A DNA stretch of 64,000 nt from Saccharibacillus sacchari DSM 19268 (lineage in GTDB: Bacteria > Bacillota > Bacilli > Paenibacillales > Paenibacillaceae), in assembly GCF_000585395.1 (NCBI RefSeq), contig NZ_KK073875.1, positions 2,964,177-3,028,176 of the forward strand, given 5' to 3'. The translations under genes and the position numbers were made by a program. The number at the start of each line of letters is the position of its first letter. Position 1 is the stretch's first letter. Below the pieces are notes generated by a model. The model was not told where the DNA came from. It ran no database searches and saw nothing but the letters and a program-made list of their open reading frames with translations. Positions 8,333 through 15,932 of the stretch are shown here, piece after piece.

Positions 8333-10624
8333 ATGACTTATGCCGTGAAAACCTCCGTTCGTCCGTTGGTGGAATACGTGTTCCGCAGCGGGAGTCTGGA
8401 ATCGGGGATGCGCTTCGGCAACGCGTTGCAGGAAGGGACGCGCATCCATCGCGAAGTCCAGGAGAAGTATGGAGAAAACGACCGTAAGGAAGTCTTTTTA
8501 AAAACGGAATTATCCTGCGCCGCAGGCGAGCTGCTGATTCAGGTGGAAGGGCGTTCCGACGGCGTGCTGCTGGGCGAAGACGGCGGCTATACGATTGACG
8601 AGATCAAGTCGACGTCGGAGACTCCCGAGCAGATCGAAGGCGGGCATGACGTGCACTGGGCGCAGGCCAAGTTTTACGCGTATATGCTGGCTTTGGAAAC
8701 TGGACTTCAAAAAGTCGGCGTGCGGCTGACTTACGTGCACAAGCCCGGCGGCGAACGAAGCGTGCGCGAGACGTCGCAAACGCTGGACGAACTGACCGCC
8801 TTCGTACAGGATGTGGCCGAGCGGTACGCGCCGTTCGCGCTGCTGCTCAAAAAGCGCGAGGAGAAACGCAATGCCGCAGCGTCGGCGCTCGGTTTTCCGT
8901 TCGGCCATTACCGGGAAGGGCAGCGATTGTTCGCGGGAGCCGTGTTCAAAACGGTCCGCGAAGAAAAAAACTTGCTGGCGCGCGCTCCTACCGGAACGGG
9001 CAAAACGATCTCCACCCTTTTCCCGGCCGTTAAAGCGATCGGGGAAGGGTTGATCGGACGGATCTACTACCTGACAGCCAAGACGACCACTCGCGCGGGT
9101 GCCGAAGAAGCGCTGAACCTGCTGGAGAAAAACGGCGCTTATTTAAGCTCGGTGACGATCACGGCGAAAGACAAAGTTTGTTTTAAAGAAGAAGAGGATT
9201 GCGCGGGCGGGCAGTGCCGCTTCGCGGTCGGCTACTATGACCGGATCAACGACGCGCTGCAAGATTTGTTCGAGCACGAGACCCGCGTCACGCGGGAGGT
9301 GCTGGAACACTATGCGCGCAAGCATACCGTCTGCCCGTTCGAATTTTCGCTGGATGCCGCGTATGCGGCGGATGTGGTCGTTTGCGACTACAACTACGTA
9401 TTCGATCCGCGCATCTCGTTCAAACGCTTGTCGGACGAGCAACGCGGCAAGTCGGCGCTGTTGATCGACGAAGCGCATAACCTGGTCGAGCGCGGACGCG
9501 AGATGTTTTCGGCCGAGCTGCTGAAGTCTGCCTTTTTGGAGATCAAGCGCGGGTATAAAGGGATACATGAAGGCGTGCGCGGCGCGGCCGAGCGGGTCAA
9601 CGCCTATCTGATTCTGCTGCGCAAGCAGGCGGGGGAAGAAGGGCGCTTCGTCGGAAACGAGCCGCCGGAAGTGATGTTCAAGCTGTTGGAGCCGTTCGTG
9701 GATCAGGCGGAGCATGCGCTCGTGACGGTGCACGGCAGCGAGTCGGAAGAAGAACTGTTGGAGGCGTATTTCGCTGCGCAGACCTTTCTGCGGATCGGGC
9801 GGTTGTACGGGGATCAATACGTGACGTACGTAGAAACGGACGGCAGCGAGGTGAAGATGAAAATGTTCTGCCTCGACCCGTCGGAACTGCTGCTTCAGGC
9901 GTCGAAAAACTACCGTTCCGCCGTCTACTTTTCCGCTACGCTGGCTCCGCTCGGTTTTTACCGGGAAATGTTGGGCGCGTCCGAGGAGGATTACACGCTG
10001 TCGATCCCGTCGCCGTTCAGCCCGGAGCAGCTCGAGGTGACGGTACTGCCGTATTCGACGCGGTTCCGCGATCGGGAGCGAACAAAGGACTCGCTGGCGG
10101 CGGCTTTGGCGGAAACGGTGAACAAGCGCCCGGGCAATTATTTGTTCTTTTTCCCGTCCTATGCGTATTTGCAGGAAATTCGGCAGGCGTTCGAGGCACG
10201 GATTGATCGGGAGCAAGTCGAGATCATCGGGCAAGATTCGGGCATGTCGGAAGGGGATCGGACTGGATTTCTGGACGCGTTCTCGGCAGGCCGGGAAAAG
10301 ACGTTGGTCGGCTTTGCCGTCATGGGAGGCGTATTTTCGGAAGGCATTGATCTGGCGGGCGACCGATTGACGGGAGTGGCGGTTATCGGGGTCGGCCTGC
10401 CGCAGATCGGTCTGGAGCGGGACATCATTCGGGATTATTACAATGAACGCGGTCGGAGCGGGTTCAACTATGCCTACGTCTATCCGGGGATGAACAAAGT
10501 TCAACAAGCCGGAGGACGGTTGATTCGCACCGAGGAAGACCGCGGCGTGCTGATTCTGGCCGACGACCGCTTCCTCCAAGAACCGTACCGCTCCCTCCTC
10601 CCGGACGAATGGGGGACGCGATGA
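8333..10624 (+). CDS. PD-(D/E)XK nuclease fused to XPD/DinG-like Fe-S helicase
   Basis: A 763-residue protein. Residues 1-180 form a RecB/Cas4-like nuclease module with D-G near residue 75, D-E-I-K near 89-92 and a Q-A-K-F-Y-A-Y motif afterwards. The rest is a superfamily 2 helicase of the Rad3/XPD/DinG group: Walker A A-P-T-G-T-G-K-T near 218, D-E-A-H near 378, motif VI Q-A-G-G-R-L-I-R near 725. Four cysteines at about 283, 289, 294 and 333 sit where XPD-type enzymes hold a 4Fe-4S cluster. The start is ATG 8333 after AAAGGGGGAG. Such nuclease-helicase fusions are known in Firmicutes and expected to process 5'-tailed or branched DNA in repair; the precise substrate is unknown. Confidence 0.88.
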   Translation: MTYAVKTSVRPLVEYVFRSGSLESGMRFGNALQEGTRIHREVQEKYGENDRKEVFLKTELSCAAGELLIQVEGRSDGVLLGEDGGYTIDEIKSTSETPEQIEGGHDVHWAQAKFYAYMLALETGLQKVGVRLTYVHKPGGERSVRETSQTLDELTAFVQDVAERYAPFALLLKKREEKRNAAASALGFPFGHYREGQRLFAGAVFKTVREEKNLLARAPTGTGKTISTLFPAVKAIGEGLIGRIYYLTAKTTTRAGAEEALNLLEKNGAYLSSVTITAKDKVCFKEEEDCAGGQCRFAVGYYDRINDALQDLFEHETRVTREVLEHYARKHTVCPFEFSLDAAYAADVVVCDYNYVFDPRISFKRLSDEQRGKSALLIDEAHNLVERGREMFSAELLKSAFLEIKRGYKGIHEGVRGAAERVNAYLILLRKQAGEEGRFVGNEPPEVMFKLLEPFVDQAEHALVTVHGSESEEELLEAYFAAQTFLRIGRLYGDQYVTYVETDGSEVKMKMFCLDPSELLLQASKNYRSAVYFSATLAPLGFYREMLGASEEDYTLSIPSPFSPEQLEVTVLPYSTRFRDRERTKDSLAAALAETVNKRPGNYLFFFPSYAYLQEIRQAFEARIDREQVEIIGQDSGMSEGDRTGFLDAFSAGREKTLVGFAVMGGVFSEGIDLAGDRLTGVAVIGVGLPQIGLERDIIRDYYNERGRSGFNYAYVYPGMNKVQQAGGRLIRTEEDRGVLILADDRFLQEPYRSLLPDEWGTR

Positions 10625-10637
10625 CCGTTTTTCTTAG

Positions 10638-10798
10638 TTAAAAAAGGTCCTATTCGGTGGGGAAGCTGGGGCGCTGCGGGAGAAATTCGTTCAAGATGCT
10701 GTCTCGAGCAGAAAGCTTCCAGCTTTCCGCGCTCAAAGGCATCTTTCACTGAATTTCTCCCTCCGCTAGTGCTTCCGGACAGAATGAGACCTTTTTAA
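10638..10798. repeat. Interspersed hairpin repeat, copy A (inverted relative to copy B)
   Basis: An imperfect palindrome bounded by TTAAAAAAGGTC and GACCTTTTTAA. Its reverse complement aligns with 15625-15773 over most of its length, sharing GAAATTCAGTGAAAGA, GCCTTTGA, GGAAAGC, GCTTTC and GAGACAGC blocks in the same order. With A/T-rich ends it may also act as a two-way terminator. It carries no open frame. Confidence 0.8.
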
Positions 10799-10803
10799 AG
10801 GCG

Positions 10804-10836
10804 AAACCCTTCATCGAAAATGATGAAGGGTTTTTC
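10804..10836 (+). terminator. Terminator hairpin downstream of nuclease-helicase
   Basis: AAACCCTTCATC pairs with GATGAAGGGTTT, with five T residues at the 3' side. Confidence 0.85.
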
Positions 10837-10857
10837 TTGCCTTCTCCCCCAAATTCT

Positions 10858-11149
10858 AACTTTGACATGTGTGGGAGAAAGAAAACGTAGCTGGAAGCGA
10901 GAAGACGGAGAGAGAAATTCAGTGAAATACAGGATTTCGAAGAAAACCTGCGGTAACACCCATCAAGTGTTGGCCTTTGAACTTGGAAAACTTCAACTCA
11001 AACTTTCAATCGACTTTTCCAAGTGAGACAGCGTCCTGTGAAGCATTTCGAAGAAATGCACTTCGGAAGCGTATACTGGCAATTTCTCTCGCAGTCTTCT
11101 CGCTTCCCCCGCCGAAGAAACTTTTTCCCACACTCCACATGTCAAAGTT
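10858..11149. repeat. MITE-like element with terminal inverted repeats, copy C of hairpin repeat inside
   Basis: About 290 bases bounded by AACTTTGACATGTG and CACATGTCAAAGTT, a perfect 14-base inverted terminal repeat extended imperfectly by GGGAGAAAG versus CTTTTTCCC. Inside are the same ordered blocks as copies A and B (AGAAATTCAGTGAAA, GGCCTTTGAACTTGGAAAA, TTTTCCAAGTGAGACAGCG). No coding capacity is evident, so it would need a transposase supplied elsewhere if mobile. Confidence 0.7.
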
Positions 11150-11175
11150 GACATTCATCATTCACCGGAATACAA

Positions 11176-11219
11176 TTAGGTAGCTAATAGATTGCATGCC
11201 TAATTATTAGTCAACCTAA
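11176..11219 (+). promoter_or_regulatory. Candidate MarR operator upstream of marR-ABC operon
   Basis: TTAGGTAGCTAATA and TATTAGTCAACCTAA form an imperfect inverted repeat about 65 bases before the regulator start, with AT-rich promoter-like sequence between and after. Autoregulation by the downstream MarR protein is the simplest reading. Confidence 0.5.
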
Positions 11220-11283
11220 ATATTTACTTTTTCCTTAAAATGGAATATGAAACGTCCGATAACGGAAGAGGGAAGGGAGAAGC

Positions 11284-11820
11284 ATGATGGAATCGCGCTT
11301 AAGCCCGTTAGCCCGGGAATTGATGATTACGATCCGCAGATTTCAGCATCGAGGCAAGAAGAAGCACGGCGGACCGATGGCGGGGCGCAAGCAGAGCGAA
11401 GGCATGCTGCTGATGGTGCTTCGAGGCCGCGTCGATCACGGAGAGCCGGGGATTATGGTGTCGGAGATCAGCCGGATTCTGGACGTGACGTCGCCGACCG
11501 TAACGCAGCTGATCAAGGGGCTGGAGACGGATGGACTCGTTACTCGCGGATCGGACCCGTCGGATCGACGGGCGGTTCGGATTTCGCTGACGGACGAAGG
11601 GGTGCGCGTCACGGATTCGTTTATTCAGGAGATGGAGTCGATGGTAGGCGGGTTGACCGATTATTTGGGAGAGGAAGATACCCGGATGTTGGTGAAGTTG
11701 CTCGACCGCACTCATGACTACTTTGCCCGCCGCGAAGAACAGGAACAAGCCAAGGAGAACGCAGAACCTGGCCAAGAAAGGGACGCAGAGGCGTCCGATA
11801 AAGGAGAGAGCCCGTTATGA
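11284..11820 (+). CDS. MarR-family transcriptional regulator
   Basis: A 178-residue protein with a winged HTH (about 35-110; S-P-T-V-T-Q-L-I-K-G-L recognition helix, D-P-S-D-R-R-A-V-R wing) and a charged C-terminal tail rich in Glu/Lys. GGGAGAAGC precedes two adjacent ATG codons (11284 and 11287), either of which could be used. It overlaps the next gene by 4 bases, forming an operon with two ABC half-transporters, as in YfiBC-like or LmrCD-like multidrug exporters where the MarR protein is the local repressor. Confidence 0.88.
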   Translation: MMESRLSPLARELMITIRRFQHRGKKKHGGPMAGRKQSEGMLLMVLRGRVDHGEPGIMVSEISRILDVTSPTVTQLIKGLETDGLVTRGSDPSDRRAVRISLTDEGVRVTDSFIQEMESMVGGLTDYLGEEDTRMLVKLLDRTHDYFARREEQEQAKENAEPGQERDAEASDKGESPL

Positions 11821-13568
11821 TGAAACTGTTTCGCATGCTTAAGCCCTACCGGGTAGGCGTCGTGTTCGTCCTGCTGGCCGTATTCGTTCAAGCTTTGACC
11901 GAACTATTCCTGCCGACGCTTATGGCGGATATCGTCGATGACGGGATTGCCAAAGGCGACATCCCGTACATTTGGGAAATCGGCGGTTTGATGCTCGGCG
12001 TGGCGTTGGTCGGCATGGCGTGTTCGATCGTCGCGAGTTATTTGTCCGCCAAAGTCTCGATGGGCTTCGGTCGTGATTTGCGCAGTCGGGTATTCTCGCA
12101 CGCGCAGCGTTTTACGTTGAAAGAGTTCGACAAATTCGGTACGGCATCGCTGATCACGCGGACGACCAACGATATCACGCAGGTTCAGCAGGTACTCATT
12201 ATGCTGCTCCGCATGATGGCGATGGCTCCGATGATGATGATCGGCGGTATCATCATGGCGGTATCCAAGGATGCGAAGCTGTCGTTGGTGCTGGTGGTCG
12301 TCATTCCGGTACTGGCTTTGCTAATTCTGGTGCTTGGACGAAGCGCGCTGCCTCTGTTCAAGGCCATGCAGAAAAAGATCGACAAGCTCAACCTCGTTCT
12401 TCGCGAAAATCTCACAGGCATCCGGGTTATTCGGGCTTTCGGCCGCGAAGACAGCGAGCGCAAACGCTTTGACGCATCAAGCGCCGACTTGATGGATACC
12501 GCGATCAAGGTCAACAAACTGATGGCGGCGATGATGCCGGCCATGATGTTGATTTTGAACTTCTCGACGATCGCGATCGTTTGGTACGGCAGTCATCGGA
12601 TTGACGCCGGGCATATGGAACTGGGTAACCTGATGGCCTTTATCCAATACGCGATGCAAATCCTGTTCTCGCTGATCATGGTATCGATTATCTTCGTCAT
12701 GGTGCCGCGCGCGTCGGTATCGGCAGGACGGATCAACGAGGTGCTGGACGCCGTTCCCGATATCGAAGACTCCCGTTCGCCTAAGTCCGTCTCGGAACGC
12801 GGACATCTGGAGTTCCGCGATGTGTCGTTCAGCTACGAAGGCGCGGAAGCCCCGGCGATTGAGCATATTTCGTTCGAGGCAAGACCGGGCGAAGTGACGG
12901 CGCTGATCGGCGGGACCGGTTCAGGGAAGTCCACGTTGGTGAACCTGATTCCTCGTTTCTATGATGTTTCTTCAGGAAGCATTCTTGTAGACGGAGCCGA
13001 CATTCGGGAACTTCCGCAGGAAGCGTTGAGGCACAAAGTCGGTTATGTGCCGCAAAAAGCGCTGTTGTTCACGGGCAGCGTAGAAGAGAATATCCGTTAC
13101 GGCAAAGAGGACGCAACCGATGAAGAAGTTCGGGAAGCCGCTCGAATCGCTCAAGCCGCGGAATTCATCGACGGCCTGGAAGAAGGTTATGGCGCTCCGG
13201 TATCGCAAGGCGGTTCTAACCTGTCCGGCGGTCAAAAGCAGCGGTTGTCGATTGCGCGCGCATTGGTGCGTCGTCCGGAAATTTATATTTTCGATGACAG
13301 CTTCTCCGCGCTCGACTTCAAGACCGATGCCAAATTGCGCGCCGCGCTGAAGACGGAAATCAATGACGCGACCGTTCTGATGGTTGCGCAGCGGGTCAGC
13401 ACCGTCATGGATGCGGACCGGATCATCGTGCTTGACCAGGGACGCATCGCGGGTATGGGCACCCATAATGAGCTGATGCGTACCAGCGAAGTCTACCGCG
13501 AAATCGTGTCGTCGCAGCTGTCCGAAGAAGAGCTGGGCGCACAGGTAGGAGGAAACGTAAATGAGTGA
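11817..13568 (+). CDS. ABC exporter half-transporter, degenerate-site subunit
   Basis: A 583-residue ABC half-transporter: six-helix membrane domain (residues 1-310) then ATPase domain with Walker A G-G-T-G-S-G-K-S-T near 366, intact L-S-G-G-Q near 469 and Walker B ending F-D-D near 492. The catalytic Glu after Walker B is Asp here, as in the non-canonical chain of heterodimeric exporters (TM287/288, BmrCD, LmrCD). It overlaps both neighbours by a few bases, which suggests coupled translation and a heterodimer with the next protein. Substrates are probably drugs, lipids or peptides; unknown. Confidence 0.9.
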   Translation: MMKLFRMLKPYRVGVVFVLLAVFVQALTELFLPTLMADIVDDGIAKGDIPYIWEIGGLMLGVALVGMACSIVASYLSAKVSMGFGRDLRSRVFSHAQRFTLKEFDKFGTASLITRTTNDITQVQQVLIMLLRMMAMAPMMMIGGIIMAVSKDAKLSLVLVVVIPVLALLILVLGRSALPLFKAMQKKIDKLNLVLRENLTGIRVIRAFGREDSERKRFDASSADLMDTAIKVNKLMAAMMPAMMLILNFSTIAIVWYGSHRIDAGHMELGNLMAFIQYAMQILFSLIMVSIIFVMVPRASVSAGRINEVLDAVPDIEDSRSPKSVSERGHLEFRDVSFSYEGAEAPAIEHISFEARPGEVTALIGGTGSGKSTLVNLIPRFYDVSSGSILVDGADIRELPQEALRHKVGYVPQKALLFTGSVEENIRYGKEDATDEEVREAARIAQAAEFIDGLEEGYGAPVSQGGSNLSGGQKQRLSIARALVRRPEIYIFDDSFSALDFKTDAKLRAALKTEINDATVLMVAQRVSTVMDADRIIVLDQGRIAGMGTHNELMRTSEVYREIVSSQLSEEELGAQVGGNVNE

Positions 13569-15432
13569 ACAAAATCGTAACGCAGCGCCTCGCAAAGGGC
13601 CGGGCATGGGCCCTGGACCGGGCGGTCCCGGCGGAATGGGCATGCCGGTCGTCAAAGCGAAAAACTTCAAAGCCACGTTCAAGCGTCTTGCGGGCTATCT
13701 GGCTCCTTATAAATATCATTTGCTCGTTGTTCTGATTACGGCAATTTTGAGCACCGTCTTCAATATTTTGGGTCCGAAAGTCATGGCGAAGGCCGTCACT
13801 CGACTAAGTGAAGGCGTCATTGCGAAAATGCAGGACATTCCGGGAGCAGCCGTCGATTTCGAGTATATCTGGCAGATCGTCATGATCCTGGCCGGGTTGT
13901 ATGTCGCCAGCGCATTGTTCGGCTATATTCAACAGTTTGTTATGGCCGGCGTCGCGCAGCGGACTTCGTACGGTCTGCGCAAAGAGGTCAAGGAAAAACT
14001 CGACCGTCTGCCGCTGAAGTATTACGATAATCACCCGTACGGCGACGTGCTGAGCCGCGTCACCAACGATATGGATAACATCAGCAACACGCTGCAACAA
14101 AGCTTGACCCAGATCATCACCTCGCTCGTGACCATTATCGGGGTTATCGTGATGATGCTGACGATCAGCCCGGTCATGACCTTGATTACGGTGCTGACGA
14201 TTCCGCTTAGCTTGATCGTCGTCATCATGGTCGCGAAGCGTTCGCAGAAGCATTTCGCGGGTCAGCAGCGTTCCCTCGGCGACCTGAACGGACACGTCGA
14301 AGAAATGTACAACGGCCACCGCGTGATCAAAGCTTACGGACGCGAGGACGATTCGCAAAATAAATTCGAGAAACACAATAAAGAGCTGTACGAATCGGGT
14401 TGGAAAGCCCAATATATCTCGGGCCTGATCATGCCGCTCATGTCGTTTATCGGCAACATCGGTTATGTCCTGATCTGCGTGGTCGGCGGTATCTTCGCGA
14501 CCAACGGCCGGATCAGCATCGGCGATATCCTGGCCTTTATCCAATACGCTCGCCAATTCTCCCAACCGATCACGCAGACTGCGAATATCGCAAACGTTAT
14601 TCAGTCGGCGATCGCTTCGGCGGAACGGGTCTTCGAAATTCTGGACGAAGAAGAACAATCGCCGGACCGCAAACTGGAACGTCATTTGTCCGGTAACGGC
14701 GCCGTAGCGTTCGAACATGTCCGCTTCGGGTATTCGGAAGAAAAACCGCTGATCAAAGACATGAGCATCGACGTGGCTCCGGGTCAGACCGTCGCGATCG
14801 TAGGTCCGACCGGAGCGGGCAAAACGACGCTGATCAACTTGTTGATGCGCTTCTACGAAATCAACGACGGTACGATCCGAATCGACGGCGTAGACACGCG
14901 CGAAATCGACCGCAACCGCCTGCGCGGCCTGTTCGGCATGGTTCTGCAAGACACCTGGTTGTTCGGCGGAACGATTCGCGAGAACATCGCCTACGGACGC
15001 GAAGGCGCGACCGAAGAAGAGATTGTGCGCGCAGCCGAGGCTGCCCGCGCCGACCACTTTATCCGCACGCTGCCCGAAGGCTACGACACCGTGCTGAACG
15101 AAGACGCGTCCAACATCTCGCAAGGTCAAAAGCAGCTTCTGACCATCGCCCGCGCCGTCTTGGCCGATCCGCGCATCCTGATCCTTGACGAAGCGACAAG
15201 CAGCGTCGATACGCGGACCGAAATCTTTATCCAACAAGCCATGGGCGAACTGATGCAGGACCGCACAAGCTTCGTCATCGCCCACCGCCTGTCCACGATC
15301 AAAGGCGCCGACCTGATCCTCGTCATGAACCACGGCGAAGTCATCGAACAAGGCACCCACGACGAATTGCTCGAAGCCGGCGGCTTCTACGCCGACCTCT
15401 ACAACAGCCAATTCTCCGAAGAAGCCGTTTGA
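13561..15432 (+). CDS. ABC exporter half-transporter, canonical Walker B subunit
   Basis: A 623-residue ABC half-transporter with a Gly/Pro/Met-rich N-terminal extension (residues 10-28), six membrane helices (about 45-350) and an ATPase domain: Walker A G-P-T-G-A-G-K-T near 417, Walker B with the catalytic Glu (I-L-D-E-A) near 543. The signature is I-S-Q-G-Q instead of L-S-G-G-Q near 519. Together with its partner this gives one fully consensus and one degenerate ATP site, the expected signature of a heterodimeric exporter. The start ATG lies inside the upstream frame after AGGAGG. Confidence 0.9.
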   Translation: MSEQNRNAAPRKGPGMGPGPGGPGGMGMPVVKAKNFKATFKRLAGYLAPYKYHLLVVLITAILSTVFNILGPKVMAKAVTRLSEGVIAKMQDIPGAAVDFEYIWQIVMILAGLYVASALFGYIQQFVMAGVAQRTSYGLRKEVKEKLDRLPLKYYDNHPYGDVLSRVTNDMDNISNTLQQSLTQIITSLVTIIGVIVMMLTISPVMTLITVLTIPLSLIVVIMVAKRSQKHFAGQQRSLGDLNGHVEEMYNGHRVIKAYGREDDSQNKFEKHNKELYESGWKAQYISGLIMPLMSFIGNIGYVLICVVGGIFATNGRISIGDILAFIQYARQFSQPITQTANIANVIQSAIASAERVFEILDEEEQSPDRKLERHLSGNGAVAFEHVRFGYSEEKPLIKDMSIDVAPGQTVAIVGPTGAGKTTLINLLMRFYEINDGTIRIDGVDTREIDRNRLRGLFGMVLQDTWLFGGTIRENIAYGREGATEEEIVRAAEAARADHFIRTLPEGYDTVLNEDASNISQGQKQLLTIARAVLADPRILILDEATSSVDTRTEIFIQQAMGELMQDRTSFVIAHRLSTIKGADLILVMNHGEVIEQGTHDELLEAGGFYADLYNSQFSEEAV

Positions 15433-15568
15433 GGTTTGAGGGTTTGTGATTGAGTGAATTTCTGACAAGTAGAGCTTTAAGCTTTTATCTCTTGAACTTA
15501 GTCAGTTCAAACCGGAGGTTGAGCCGAGCGCGCATGCAACAAGCGCTCGACTCCTAACCTCTCCCCGA

Positions 15569-15599
15569 AAAGAACCGGCATACTCTGCCGGTTCTTTTT
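15569..15599 (+). terminator. Terminator of the marR-ABC operon
   Basis: AAGAACCGGCA pairs with TGCCGGTTCTT and is followed by T residues. Confidence 0.85.
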
Positions 15600-15624
15600 C
15601 ATGCCCGAAAGCCCTGCCCGTAAT

Positions 15625-15773
15625 CGAAGCGAAGACGGCGGAGGGGGAAATTCAGTGAAAGACGCCTTTGAACCCGGAAAGCGACTTCTTGAGTTCTTAT
15701 GCAGCTTTCCGGGCGAGACAGCGGCTTGAACGAATTTCCCCCGCAGCCCCCCAGCTTCCTTTACGAATAGGAC
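15625..15773. repeat. Interspersed hairpin repeat, copy B
   Basis: Opposite in orientation to copy A at 10638-10798. Its central stem GAACCCGGAAAGC / GCTTTCCGGGC is flanked by GAAATTCAGTGAAAGACGCC and GAGACAGCGGCTTGAACGAATTTC, whose outer parts also pair. The remainder of the 500-base gap (15433-15932) holds the exporter terminator and the promoter region of the next gene. Confidence 0.8.
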
Positions 15774-15932
15774 TTTCCGCGCATAAAAATGCCCCGGCTA
15801 CCCCGTGCCGGATTTTTTTCGCTCGCCTAATGGATTTCGCATATTTATTCGATATAATTAAGAAAAGGTTTTACTTGCCTCAAGCAAGAGCATTTAAACA
15901 AAAATATCATAACGCAAAGTGGGTACCGATTT

